A stretch of DNA of 64,000 bases from Castanea sativa. Taxonomy: Eukaryota; Streptophyta; Magnoliopsida; Fagales; Fagaceae. The stretch covers positions 26,465,158 through 26,529,157 of the forward strand of contig NC_134024.1 of the NCBI RefSeq assembly GCF_040712315.1. The letters are read 5' to 3'. Position numbers and translations under genes: made by a program. Positions within the stretch are counted from its first letter, which is position 1; every line of letters begins with the position of its first letter. A model generated the notes under the pieces. The model had not been told where the DNA came from. It saw only the letters and a list, made by a program, of their open reading frames with translations, and did no database searches. Shown in pieces: positions 33,731-46,005 of the stretch.

Positions 33731-35099
33731 AAAAATATACTTGAATGCAATAAAAGGATAATTCCTCTCTTCTTGAATGAGGTCTCCAAAAAGAATACAA
33801 CATATATTTTATCATATAGCCTAGAATCTATATGTAATTATTAGAGTTTTGAAAAGACTTCTACATATTTATTTCACCAATAATCAAGATCATATGCATG
33901 ATTGCTACTAATTCAATTCACATAATTCAAAATATTACAATATGCATGATTGCTGCTAATCAAGATCATTGTTTGCCAATTCTAAAGGGATCATGCACAT
34001 GATCAATGTTGCTAGTTTCCATGATGGTGACTTAGCATGACCCATAAAATGTTGAATTAATACTCAAATTCAATCACATGTTGTCGATGCCTCGCGCCAG
34101 CCGACCACCATCACAGCGACACTCATGCTAACATGGGTGCTTTGAGCTCAGGTGTTTATTAAAGAGGGGTGAGAGGAGCCTTTGGTGTGTGACTTGAATT
34201 GAGTCAATTTTAACTTGTGATTACCAAAGGTAAGTGAAGTCGCCACCAATCATTGGGTTTTTTCTAAGGTGTGATTGATCACCTGACTCTATTTGATTTT
34301 ATTTCCAATCCTAGGCTAAGAAAAGATGTCGTTTTTCCTAATCTAATAAGGACGGATAAAAAAATCTTGATTCTTGAGTTCGAATGTCTGGTTATGTGTA
34401 GGGAAGGTGTTCGGCACCCCACAACGCTTGTCCGAAGACAATTATTTGTTTTTGTAAAATCTTAATTTTTGGACATTAGCAGTTAAAAAAAAAGCTATTG
34501 GCATTAGCTTTTGGGGCTTTAAAGGAATTGGGTTTTGAGGTTTGATTTGGAAATGTTGTGATCTTATTCAATGCTTTGCTAGCACATTTTGGAATTGTTG
34601 CCAAATTTCCACGATGAAAATTCGGTGGCATTTCGCCTTATTTTCATTGCGAAAATTCGGTAGCATTTCGCCTTTGGTGCGTCATAGCATACAAAACACT
34701 ATTCTCATTAAGCTTTTTCTGTGAGAATATGGCAACAAAGGTGCCCCATTTTCACGACGAAAATCCAATAGAGTTTCATGTTTAGTGCATTATGACGCAC
34801 TGATAGGGTTTCATTCCTGTGTATACGATGTGCATCAATATGTTCTAATGTGAGTCAAAGTTCTCCAAAGCATCAAACATGTTGATGCCATGTCGCATAC
34901 GTGGGGAAACTGATATCACTAGCTAACATGGATTGAGACAAACACACCACAATGACCATGCACATAATGTAGCATGATTATGCACATAGGGCAGGAAAAT
35001 AAACCAAACATTGCCAACATTCTACGGTTATACCCCAACAAGGTACAAGAAAGATAAATCAGACATCGCTATACCCAAGGAACACAACACAAACATGAC
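33724..35099. other. intergenic, retroelement-like debris, no intact gene
   Basis: 34170-34440 contains AAGTCGCCACC and GGGAAGGTGTTCGGCACCCC, words I associate with 5' regions of plant LTR elements, but no LTR pair was found. 34600-34790 has three versions of a word like ACGAAAATTCGGTRGCATTTCGCC. No coding motif. Confidence 0.35.
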
Positions 35100-35355
35100 A
35101 CATTAATAATCGTGTTTGGATTGTTTGACATCGACATGTTCTGTTTAATGAATGAGTCATATTACTACTTTAAAATTTGAAAGGTAAACTGGTAAAATTG
35201 ACCTTCAATTAAATGGGTTAAATGAGTTCAAATAGGTTTCATGTGTCAAACTAGAATTGACATGTTTATTAAACAGGTTAATTCCGTTCCAACCAAATTT
35301 GACATTAACGCGTTAAGTTTAAACCCTAACTTTCTAACTCTGTATCATGTTTTCG
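35100..35355 (+). repeat. dispersed repeat, second copy (interrupted)
   Basis: Collinear with 29330-29590. It is broken at about 35355 by another insertion and appears to resume at about 35976-36004 (TGTCAAATATAGTCACCCCT) before the 29-bp array. Confidence 0.65.
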
Positions 35356-35359
35356 AGCA

Positions 35360-35975
35360 AGGACGAACCCAGGGTGGGGCCCAAGGGGGTTGGGCCCCCC
35401 CCGGCCTGATGAAAAAAAAATTGTCCTTCACCCCCTGGCCCAAAGAAAAAGAAGAAATTTTTTATTTATTGGTTATATATTTTTATTTCTAGAGTTGCAC
35501 CTCCCTCTTCCAAAAACTTATACCCCCTCCATTTTAATTAGCCTAGCTCAACTAGCAACTACTCAACTCAAAAACTTAACAGAAACAAAACTTTAAAATA
35601 AAAAATCCTAATTAGCCCAATATTTGAGTCTTAGCATGCAACAGGTGTCCTAAATGCTAAATATTTAGTATTTAGAACACCAAATAACAAAAACACTCCT
35701 GTACGAGATATTTCAAATGCTATATTAAAGAAGCAAAAGTAATTTTTGGTTTGTGAAGATAATATTTTTTTTGCAATAACTGACGCTCTTAAGAAACAAT
35801 ATTATTTTGTGTTTTTTTGTCGTTGTTAGTAGATAATTGCATCTTAACGTATTAAGAAACAATAATTTAATGTATTTATCTTAGTTGATAGTTTGTTAAT
35901 ACTATATAGATACCTATTTGATTTTTTTTTTTCCTTATACTTTGGCTCCCTCTAGCTTGAAATCCTAGGTTCGCC
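35360..35975. mobile_element. small inserted element with short inverted ends
   Basis: The left end AGGACGAACCCAGGGT and the reverse complement of the right end, GGGCGAACCTAGGATT, are inverted repeats. The flanks ATGTTTTCGAGCA and ATGTTTTTGGCTCA are similar, suggesting a diverged target duplication. Inside is a GC-rich start (GGGGTTGGGCCCCCCC) and no coding capacity. It interrupts the dispersed repeat of 35100-36004. Confidence 0.5.
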
Positions 35976-36004
35976 CATGTTTTTGGCTCATGTCAAATAT
36001 AGTC

Positions 36005-36340
36005 ACCCCTATTGAAATCTCTAGAATTACCAAAATACATCTGGAACCCGCACTATGATCAAAATATCCCCTAAATGTCCATTTTGATTATTTTGAATGG
36101 CTAAGGGTAATTCCGTATTTGGTCAATTTGGACATTGTAGATGTTTGGACTTTCTGGAGGTTTTGAGTATTTTGATAATTCTGGATGTTCCAGAGGTATT
36201 TTATAGTTATTTTTGAGGTTTTAAGAGGGTATTTTGGTGGTTGATAAGGGGAGGGAGGGGGGGTGCGGTGGAGAGGGAAAGGGAGAGGGAGAGGGGACAT
36301 TTTTGTTATTTTGGTGTTTTTGGAGGTTCTTAGGAGTATG
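36005..36340 (+). repeat. 29-bp-type array with inverted second half
   Basis: Forward units (TCTAGAATTACCAAAATACA) lead to the hinge TGTCCATTTTGATTATTTTG. Reverse-complement units follow (TTTTGAGTATTTTGATAATT, GAGGTATTTT, GAGGGTATTTTGG). A G-rich run (GGGGAGGGAGGGGGGG) is at 36248-36295. Confidence 0.6.
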
Positions 36341-36767
36341 TTTTTTATTTATTTAGTTCTCTTACCATATCATACGGGAGTGATTTTTGAAGAATTTTTA
36401 AGAATCGATTTTTCCAAACACATTGTACACTAAAACAGTTGTTAAATTTCTTGTTGTTGAGCTAACTTTAAACTTCGTTGGGTGCTTGCAGCATATGATT
36501 GAGTTCTTATGCAGGGTCTTCAGTGGTCGGCCTCAACCTCCGAAAGTAGAGAATTTCCTAGCAGCATAAACTAGATGATAGTGAATACTGAAGACCACCC
36601 AGACAATTAGATGAAGAAGAGAAGTAGAGAATCACCTAGACATTAGTGTCTGTGGGGATGCATGTTCCTTTGTCCATATACTGGTTTTTTTACAACCTCA
36701 TTAAATTAATTAAAGTAACGAAAAAAAAAGTGCATGTGAACTGTATGATTAACAAGAGATATATTAA
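36341..36767. other. downstream flank of the WAK pseudogene
   Basis: AT-rich. 36530-36690 resembles the downstream region of the intact WAK (CAACCTCCRAAAGTAGAG here and CAACCTCCTAAAGTAGAG at about 12568), showing that the duplicated unit extended past the stop codon. Confidence 0.55.
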
Positions 36768-37572
36768 TTATTCAATTCTCAATTGATGCAAAAATATTAT
36801 CGTACTAACTAATTTTCTCCCATCATCCGGTGTTTTCAATACTTGGTTTCTCATACTATCATACCCAGTAGTTGTTCTTATAGAAGAACAACCAGTGCCA
36901 AAATCAATGTTTAAAGAGTGAGTAGGAGCATTGAGCAAGCACTCAGTCTCTTCTATGTAGACATCAACATTTCTCCATTGGTGTTTTTTCGTAATTCTCA
37001 ACCCCTCAAGCTCCATTGCTACCTCCTTCATGGAAGGTCTATCCTCCCTTCTAACGCTTAAGCACCTTATTGCAAGATTAGCAACTTCCTTTAGATGCTG
37101 AATACTACCCTCTTTGACAATGTGATCCTCAAAAATTTGAAGTAGACGATTCTCTTTTACTACAGAAACAAAGTGCATTGCTAGGTTTCTCTCACTTTCA
37201 AGCCTATCAAAAGAAATTGCATTTTTACCTGATAGTAGCTCTGCCATAACGACACCAAAAATATAAACATCACTTTTTTCTGTTAATTGACTACTATGAA
37301 AGTATTCTGGATTCAAGTATCCAAAAGTTCCTTGTACCAAAGTGGTTAATTGTGTTTGATCAAGAGGTACCAACCTTGAAGCTCCAAAATCGGACACTTT
37401 TGCTATGTAGTTATCATCTAACAATATATTTGTGCTTTTCACATCTTTGTGAATGATGGGCACTGAAGTTGTAGAATGCAAATATGCAACTGCTCTTGCA
37501 ATTTCTGCTGCAATCTTTAGACATTTTTCCCACGAAAGTAAGGATGAAATGTCTTTATCATGAATGTGTCAA

Positions 37573-39130
37573 GACTTAAATTACAGAATAGTTAGTGACT
37601 GCCACATAAGTACATATCTTCCATGACGGCCTCCATATGTGGTTGATGTCAAATTATATTGAAGTGAAATAAACTTATAAGTATATAAGAGAAATGGCTA
37701 ACCAAGTTTGAATTTTGACTTTTATTTTGAAAAGACTAACGTTCCTTTGTTAGTTGAGCATAAGCCAAGAATTTTTATTTTACACTTGTTTTTAATTTTT
37801 CATCCAAAATCTAGAATGCGATGAATTGACTTCAACAACTTTGCTTATTATATACTAAAACAGTAATAGTTTTTCTTGTATCAATGAAGGAAGCTATGAT
37901 ATCTGAATTGTATTTATTTGTGTGGATTTGGATTACGACAGTGTTGTTAGGGGTTTTATACTTGTATTAACTATTAAGTTGATTTGGTATGTATAAACGA
38001 TAATGGGGAACTCTAACTGTGACTTTTACTTTTGGGTATTGGGATATAATCTAGATATGACTTGTATGTTCCTAAAGTCATGATAAAAACCTACATTAAA
38101 TCAAACTCCGAAAGGCCAAAACTTTCCTGGAACATTGCTAAGGGAAAAATAATGGATGGATTAGTTTTGGAAATCAAGCTTTTTATTGTTGACAGATGAG
38201 TATAAAGGATATGAAATTTGTCTATAATATTTTCATGACAAATTTTAAGTGGTAAATTATTATCTATTACTGGTGGGCAAAAAAGTAATGGCAATGATAA
38301 ACTCATATTAGAATCAGTAACAACTTATTACTTAAAATTTGTTGCAAAAATGTTATAAAAATATTGTGAAGTAGCAATTCTTTAAAGGATATAAGAGGAT
38401 AAGAAAAATTAATAATTCAATTTTACTAGCCTTAGTCTATAACTGAAAAGTTAAAATTATAATTTATAAAGCTAAAATGTTGTTTTTGTTCCTAAACTTT
38501 GTATGAATTTCCATTTTTCATCCTTAAACTTAAAAGTGTGTTTTTCGCCAATAAAATATATATGTAACTTACAATTTATAAACTTATAATTATTTAACAA
38601 TAATGTTGTTTTTTACAACACCATATTGAAAAATCTTTCACAATCTCATTGTATAATTTTTATTTTAAAAATCAAAATACAAATATCATGAAATATGAAC
38701 GGCAATTTGTTAAATTCTTGTGAATAACACTAATTATTTTTCAATGATATTATTTATAATATCATGTGAGGTGATGGTCAACTTAGTAAATTATAGACTT
38801 CAACACAGTGTCCATTAATTTTACATTTGTGTATTATACATACATAGGATCAAATTAATAGTCAAGAGTTTTACGCCTCAATTGATACTTTTTAGTATTG
38901 AATTATATATATATAGAGTCAAATTAGTTTGTAATTTTTATCCACTTGTCATTAGGTTGTGAATTTTCCCACATGCTATAAGACAATGCTTTCATTATTC
39001 CATCTCATTAGATATCCTCTCTATCAGGTTGAGAAAACCCGCATATAGGACAAAGTAGATTGAGGGGAACAAAACATTTCTACCATCCGATCCCTAGCCA
39101 TTGGTAATTTGGTATACCTAAAGCTTTGAG
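37573..39130 (-). other. remaining intron 2 of the WAK pseudogene, downstream part
   Basis: 37575-37650 matches 14280-14340 of the intact gene (GAATAGTTAGTGACTGCC / AAGTAGTTAATGACTACC). The rest is AT-rich without motif. Confidence 0.6.
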
Positions 39131-39149
39131 AAACACTACAACAAAATAT

Positions 39150-39665
39150 ATTTTCAATGACGAAAACATTCGTCACTAAAAGTCCATTTTTTCGTCACTA
39201 AGAACCTTTAGTGACGAAATCGAACTTTTAGCGACGAAACTCATTTCGTCGCTGAAACCCTGTCACTAAAAATCCTGGTGACGAAAAATTTCATCACTAA
39301 AAGTTTAATTTGATTTAAAAAAAAAAAAAAAAAAACTTCAGAGACGAAAACTTTTCATCGCTAAATGTTTTCCTCGCTAAAAACACCATTCAGTGATGAA
39401 AATATTTTGTCACTAAAAACACTTTAGTTTATTAAATCATATTTAGTGATGAATAATTTCATCACTAAAACTATTTCCGGGTACATATAGTGATAAAAAA
39501 GTTCGTCATTAAAACTATTTTTAAGAAAATCGAAGCACATATAGCGACGAAAATTTTCGTCACTAAAACTATTTCTTACAAAATTTTGCTACATTTAGTG
39601 ACGAAATATTTCGTCACTAAAACAATTTTTTATTGCTATATTTGTGACAAAAATTCGTCGCTAAA
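39150..39665. repeat. left subterminal repeat region of the CACTA element
   Basis: More than a dozen copies of a 12-13 base word, GTGACGAAAWTTTTCGTCACTA and parts of it, in direct and inverted orientation, spaced a few tens of bases apart. An A-run at 39318-39334. Confidence 0.88.
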
Positions 39666-39989
39666 TCTTATTTTCTGTTTTTTTTTTTTTTTCATGCCTT
39701 TGATATTAATCTATAACCTGTTATTAGATTATTAAAACCTCACATTTGAATAATACATTTATTTCAACAACACATTAATAAAAAAAAAGATCCATACATT
39801 CCACAAGTAAAAAATAAAACAAGTATCTAATTCAAACTCCTTCCATACAATAGTTGTTTGCAACATATACAATAACTCAAGATGTTTTATAATAATACAA
39901 AAAGTGTAGCATAATATAATTAGAACTAATGGAAGATGTTCTCATATGTCTTCAAGTAATGCCAAAAGTAAATCTCCTAAAAGCCACCA

Positions 39990-41010
39990 ATAAAAAATCT
40001 ACACAACAACCCACCACAAAACCAATCACAAACATCACAAGTATAGAGTGTTTACAAGTATTGAAATCAATTAAAGTACTATTCATCACATCTAACCAAC
40101 AAGGTCCATTCATATTTGCAAGAAACTAAAAACACTCTCAATATGAATTTAAACCACCTTATAACACTATGCAAGCCACCCGCTTGCTCCAACACAACAA
40201 CCCACCACAAAACCTATCACAAACATCATAAGTACAATGATTACAAATATTGAAATCGAATAAAGGAACACAATTGCTACTAATTAACAAGTTTTATTCA
40301 CATTTACAATAAATTAAAAACACTCCCAATATGAATTTAAACCACCTTATAACACCATGCAAGCCACCCGCTTGCTCCAGTACAACATACCACCACAAAT
40401 CCAATTTCCAACATCACAAGTATAGAGTTTTACAAGCGTTTAAATCAAATAAAATACTATTTATCACATCTAATCAATAATACTCATTCACATTTGCAAG
40501 GGATGAAAAGCACTCTCAATATTAATTTAAACCACCTTATAACACCATGCAAGCCACCCGCTTGCTCCAACACAACAACCCACCACAAAATCAATCACAA
40601 ACATTACAACTATAATGCTTACATGTATTGAAATCAAATAAAATACTATCCATCACATCTAATCAACAATACTCATTCACATTTGCAAGAAATGGAAAAC
40701 ACTCCCAATATTAGTTTAAATCACCTTATAACACCATACAAGTCACCGCTTGCTCCAACACAACAACTCAACACAAAACCAATCACAAACATCACAACTA
40801 TAATGCTTACAAGTATTGAAATCAAATAAAATATTATTCATCACATCTAATCAACAATACTCATTCACATTTGCAAGAAATGAAAAACACTCCAAATATT
40901 AATTTAAACCACCTTATAACACCATGCAAGCCACCTACTTGCTCCAATACAACATACCACCACAAATCCAATTTCCAACATCACAAGTATAGAGTTTTAT
41001 AAGTTTTTAG
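39990..41010 (+). repeat. six-copy tandem array, about 189-bp unit, inside the CACTA element
   Basis: The anchor word CCACCACAAA (or variant) falls at about 40011, 40202, 40390, 40580, 40769 and 40957: spacings of 188-191. Each unit contains ACCACCTTATAACACCATGC and AAGCCACCCGCTTGCTCCA. Two subtypes are seen (ACAACAACCCACC and ACAACATACCACC). No coding frame runs through it. Confidence 0.88.
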
Positions 41011-42395
41011 CTAGAAATACTTACTTTGCTCAAGCTAAGTTTACAACTTTTAGAAAAAATCCAAAGTTAACTTGTGTTCTTCACCTTGTTCCTCACAATT
41101 TCTTCAGCCACAAAAGAGAAAGAGAGCAGGAGATAAAAGAAAGATAACTTTTAGTTAGCTTAAGCCCACATACAAAAGAAAAACGAAAAAACTTTTAGTT
41201 TACTAAGAAATGGATAACACACCAAAAAAAAAAAATCCCAACCAAAATTAGCTCAGTACTTAAGCTTAAGCACAAACAAAAAGAAGTGAATCTCTTGAAT
41301 TTGATCCTCAAAATCCAAATGCAAATCTAACAAATACAACTGATTAGTAATAGTTCACATTATACCTGAGTTTATCATTCTCTTTATTAAATCCACATTA
41401 TACCTGAATGCTCTGGTCAAACTTGATCAGCTCTAACCCAGTTGCGAGGGAGCCCATGATGGCTTAATATTGCTAGTTAACTACACATACATTAGAATAT
41501 ACAAGTTGTCATCATCATCCTCATACATTAAGATATATTCATTGAACTCATTCCCCACATTCAGTTATAGCTTGCTAGCTATTTGAAAAGCACGAATCCA
41601 ATTAGAATTTGAAATCTACTATGTCATTCAATAAGAATAAAGATTCAAATCAAATTCTTAAAAAAAATAAAAAGAAGAAGAAGAAGAAGAGCATTTATAC
41701 TTCCATAACACCATATTTATGAACCAAATTGTCACAAAGACATGGAAACCAAAGTGAACTAGTACCATTGCAATTGTTTAAGTCATAGGCATGGTAGATT
41801 TACCACATAATTATTTTATATCAAGGGATAATCTACAAGTACATGGCACTTTTAGTGTAATCCTTACATATACAAATAAAATAGCTTTAAGATTAACAAT
41901 CTAATCAAATTTAACCAGAAAATAAGCTAAGGTAAGATGTCACCCATGATTTACAAGCTGGACTTGTACATAACTTTAGGATAAACCTTATATAGCAAAC
42001 AATAATTCCAAGAACACAATAACAGATAGTAACTTATGATCAACAATTATCAATTAAAAAAAAACTTGCACTAAATAGAACTACACAAAACAAATAAACT
42101 TTGTAAGTAACTTGATTCAAAGCTCTAAACTTTGCACAAAGCATAAAACATACCCCCCATCCCCCCAAAAAAAAATTATCTTTTCCCTCAACTTTCCTAT
42201 TATCCAAGCGGAGAGCTAAGTAGCTAACACACTAACACACACAAATTTCTCAAAATAAATAAAACCCAAAAATCATTGAACCAAACTTTTATCAAAGATT
42301 CAATCTTTTCTTTCTCTCTTAAATATAAAAGATTAAAAAAAAAACCATCTTCTAGTGTTACTCAACAGAGGTAAAAAGAAAGAAAAAATGAGACA
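41011..42395. other. internal region of the CACTA element, no gene
   Basis: AT-rich, with (AAG)n at 41671-41690. No transposase motif in any frame. Confidence 0.5.
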
Positions 42396-42414
42396 TACAG
42401 ATCGGTAGGTGGAG

Positions 42415-42560
42415 AAAGAGGCGAAGCGTCGCTGGCGCGAAAGGGAGGCGAAGCGTCGCTGGCGCGAAGGGGAGGCGAAGCATTGTCGGCGCAGAGGAAG
42501 GTGAAGCATCGCCGATGCGGAGAAATCGAAGCGTCGCCGATGCGGAGAAGTCGAAGTCTA
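42415..42560. repeat. GC-rich minisatellite, about 27-bp unit
   Basis: Units like GAGGCGAAGCGTCGCTGGCG repeat about five times, immediately left of the copia insertion. A different GC-rich minisatellite lies on the right side (48425-48660). Confidence 0.8.
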
Positions 42561-42570
42561 CGGCAGTAAC

Positions 42571-43945
42571 TGTTAGGTTTAGTGCCCTTAAATCCTATTG
42601 TATGATGCTATGTATATTATTATTTATGACATTATGTATGACTTAATGTTGTGTTTAATAAAGTTGTTTTATTATTATTATCTAAAAATAATGGTAACAT
42701 GAATATTAGGACATTATCATATAGTCCATGAGATGCATTGTATGTGATTTATGTGATTTAGACACAGAAGATGTAAATCACAAATTCCTTGTAAACTCAA
42801 ATTGTAGTTCGTAGTCGGTGACGAAAATTGGGCATTTCATTTGCGAAGACTATAACATATCAACTAAGATGATTTGTCTTGATCATGGAAATAGAGATTT
42901 CTAGTTGGTATGTTGATATATTTTAAGAGTTAAAACATATTGAACAGGACCATGTAAGATTTATTATTCTTCCAACAACTGTCATATGAATAATAAACTC
43001 ACGACTTATATTTGCCTAAACTCTTAATCCTAAGAGAATAATGAACTTGATCATGAGGTGTAGGTTGCTTTGATTTATCAGGAGTGAGATCTAGAGTAAT
43101 GGTCAAAATCTCAGTATGTTGGGCAACCACATTTAGTGTTGATGGAACATATATTTTCAAGATGGAATTCATAGTCTCTTAATAGAGATACAAAATATTC
43201 TCTTGAGATAAGTTTAATGGGATTGTTATTCAGAGAGTTAGGCGTAACCACTTTAGTAAGAAGTTACTAAAGTATATATATATATATTTATGGAACTGGA
43301 TTTCATAAATATATATAATGAATAATTTCAAATGATTAAACCGGGTACTCAAGGAATTAAGATGTAATAATCTACAAAGTAACAGTCTTCTTTCGTGGCT
43401 TTGTATTTCTACAAATATTTTATGAAGGGGTTGCATGTACAATAAGGCCTAGAGTGCAATTATATTTATATAGTGGTATTAAATATAGTTAATGGTAACT
43501 TTGGACTTGTCAAGAGTTGACAGAAAAGCCCAAGGCCCATTAAAGCTAGTGTCTTATTGGTCCCTTTGGTCCCACTCCAAGCCACACACTTAAGCCCAAT
43601 TGGAAAGGCCCAAAAGGCCAGCCTAATTAGATAATCGGTTAGACACAAAAGGAGAAACATACAGAATTTTTTGTAGAGATTTTTGTAAGAACGATTGTGA
43701 AGTGTTAGACACTTTGACATTCTCCATTTGAAAAACTAATTGAGAGACCACATATCTTGGGTGTTAGTGGAATTGGAGTGAAGATTGAAAGTGTTCCCAA
43801 GTGATTTTGATCTTCAGTTTTGAAATTCACCGCTCCAAGGTACACTCTCTTGTTCTCAAATTCTGAAACTTACATAGTGCATGTTAGCTTTTATGAATAA
43901 AGTAGATACGTTATTTTTCCGTTGCGCACTTGCATATTTCCTTCA
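42571..43945 (+). repeat. 5' LTR of the nested copia element
   Basis: Starts TGTTAGGTTTAG and ends ATATTTCCTTCA. 43062-43945 is collinear with 47452-48361 (for example ATCAGGAGTGAGATCTAGAGTA, and GGTACACTCTCTTGTTCTCA near the end). Minus-strand open frames at 43230 and 47620 are the same LTR segment and not genes. Confidence 0.86.
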
Positions 43946-44569
43946 AATAGTATTAGAGCCAGGTTTTCATTTTGTATCTATTTAACATGTTTATAGTTTT
44001 GGAATTATAGAAAATAGTTTCATGTTGTTAGAAATTTGTTTTCTGCATGGATCTTGAAATTATTATTGGATAAAAACTGATTTTGATGTTATGATGTTGT
44101 TTAATTTTTAGTTTAAGTATGTTAAACTGAACTTTAAGGCTATAGCATCAATTTAATTCAGTTTTGATATCAGTTTCTGTTCATTATGATCCTATACTGG
44201 TTGTTTTGTACATGAAAACGTAGAAAAACTGTCTTAGAAAAATTCTGGAAAATTCGAAATTCACGACACTCGATCGATCAAGGATCATTCGAGAATCTAT
44301 CGAGCTGACAGAAGATCTCTTGATCGATCGAGGATCTGTCGACAATTAATCGAGCTTCGTAGAACTTATTCTCGATCGATCGAAAATCTGTCAAGGATCG
44401 ATTAAGGACTGTGGATTCAGAATTTTTCCAAGTGTTTTTACATATATAAAGAGCAAGGCAATGTGTAATTTGTTTATGCATGTTTTAAATTTAAAAACCT
44501 TTATTTTAAAACATCTAGTGGGAGAGAGATACAAGGGTTGGATCTCACGGCCTTCATTATCAGTTCATA

Positions 44570-44745
44570 GTAGTGTGGGATAAGCACCTTGTCTTGGCGT
44601 ATATGCCTTGCAATCCCAAAGGAGGGTGTTTATTTCAAAGTACTATGAGATTGAACTTACCTGTTTAAAGTAGTGTGGACAAGTACCTCGTCTTGGCGTA
44701 TATGCCTCGCGATCCCAAAGGAGGGTGTTTTATTTTTGTGGTACT
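44570..44745 (+). repeat. two direct repeats in the copia leader
   Basis: AGTAGTGTGG..GTACCTCGTCTTGGCGTATATGCC..ATCCCAAAGGAGGGTGTTT occurs twice, about 90-95 bases apart, between primer site and gag. Upstream, 44265-44405 is dense in GATCGATCGA words. Confidence 0.75.
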
Positions 44746-45198
44746 ACAAGTTTAAACACTATAAAGGGAGATGAAATGTGGCTACACATGATTCTAGATA
44801 ATGGTGTACACTAAACTAAGTGTAATTTTAACCTCTCAAATGAGCTATGTCATTATTACTTAGAGGCTAAAGGTAATACGGCATATTGTTAGTGTTTGAT
44901 AAGAGTTATCATGATAGCACTAATAATGAGAATAGTTCTCAACTAATTAATATGTTTATAGTAAACTTGCTACCAAGGAATTATAGACATGGATTGGGTT
45001 GTCGTTGCATATATTATTATATGGTTTTATTAAGATTCTATATTATATGCTTATATGCTAAATTGATAATGTCCAGTTTACTTATTGTATTCATGTTTAT
45101 TATTTTCAGATTTGAACATGGCATCATTTATCCCACTTGTTTCTATTCTTAATTAAAACTAACTGACTGGATCCAACTATGTTGACTAGAAAAGAAAT

Positions 45199-45984
45199 TT
45201 GGACATTGTTTTAACTGCTGAAGAGCACAAGTATGTGTTTACTCAACCATGTCCTAACTTTCCTTCATTAGATGCTCCTTTTGAGGAAAAACAACAATAT
45301 GATTGTTGGCAGAAATCTAATGAAATGGTCAAGTGCTATATCCTAGCATCTATCTCAAATGTTCTACAGCATCAAATGCAGGATGTACAACTAGCTTCGG
45401 ACATTATGCATAGTCTGAAGGAGATGTTTGGTGAGCAAGGCTGTTCAGCAAGGCAAGAAACCTTGAGGCAAATTTATAATACCAATATGGTTGAAGGTAG
45501 TTCAGTGAGAGAGCATTGTCTTACAATGATCTCTAATCTGAATACTTTAGACGTTTTAGGTGCCGACATTGATGGAGAATCCCAAGTGGATATGATATTC
45601 TAGTCACTACCGGAATCATTCAAGAAATTCAGACTCAATTACAATATGAAAAAAAAGATTTATTCTTTGTCTGAATTAATGAATGAGTTAGTAGTGGTAG
45701 AAGGCATCCTTGGTACTTCTAGTGTAGAAGCCAATGTGGGTGAAGCTTCTACTTCTCAACCCAAGTCGAAAGGCAAGGGTAAGAAGAAGAAGAAGAAGAA
45801 GGACTTCACTAAGCAAGAGAGTAAACAAATTTCCTTAGGGGTTGCCGATAAAGGAAAGAAGCTCAAAGGAAAGTGTTTCTATTGTGGTGAGAAAGGATAT
45901 TGGAAGAGAAATTGTCTAAAGTTTAAGGCTGCCAAGAACAAGGGTATAAAAACTTCCTTTCTTCTTGAAATATCTTTGGTGTAG
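45199..45984 (+). pseudogene. copia gag remnant with zinc knuckle
   Basis: MDIVLTAEEHKYVFTQPCPN, then KCYILASISNVLQHQMQ, SVREHCLTMISNLN: the capsid part of a copia Gag. A TAG at 45601-45603 breaks it. The frame resumes with LPESFKKFRLNYNMKKK, a Lys-rich linker and a nucleocapsid knuckle CFYCGEKGYWKRNC. The expected His is Tyr in this copy (GYW). In a live element this protein packages the RNA. Next is protease in the following frame segment after stops at about 45982 and 46000. Confidence 0.85.
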
Positions 45985-46005
45985 AATCCCACGGATTCCT
46001 AGTGT

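Noticed and set aside
33574..33844. Open frames coding Ser-Leu or Arg-Glu repeats
   Set aside because: Translation of the (GA)n and (AT)n microsatellite.
34170..34470. LTR-element leader with GGGAAGGTGTTCGGCACCCC
   Set aside because: Word-level resemblance only; no second LTR, primer site or coding part, so not called as an element.
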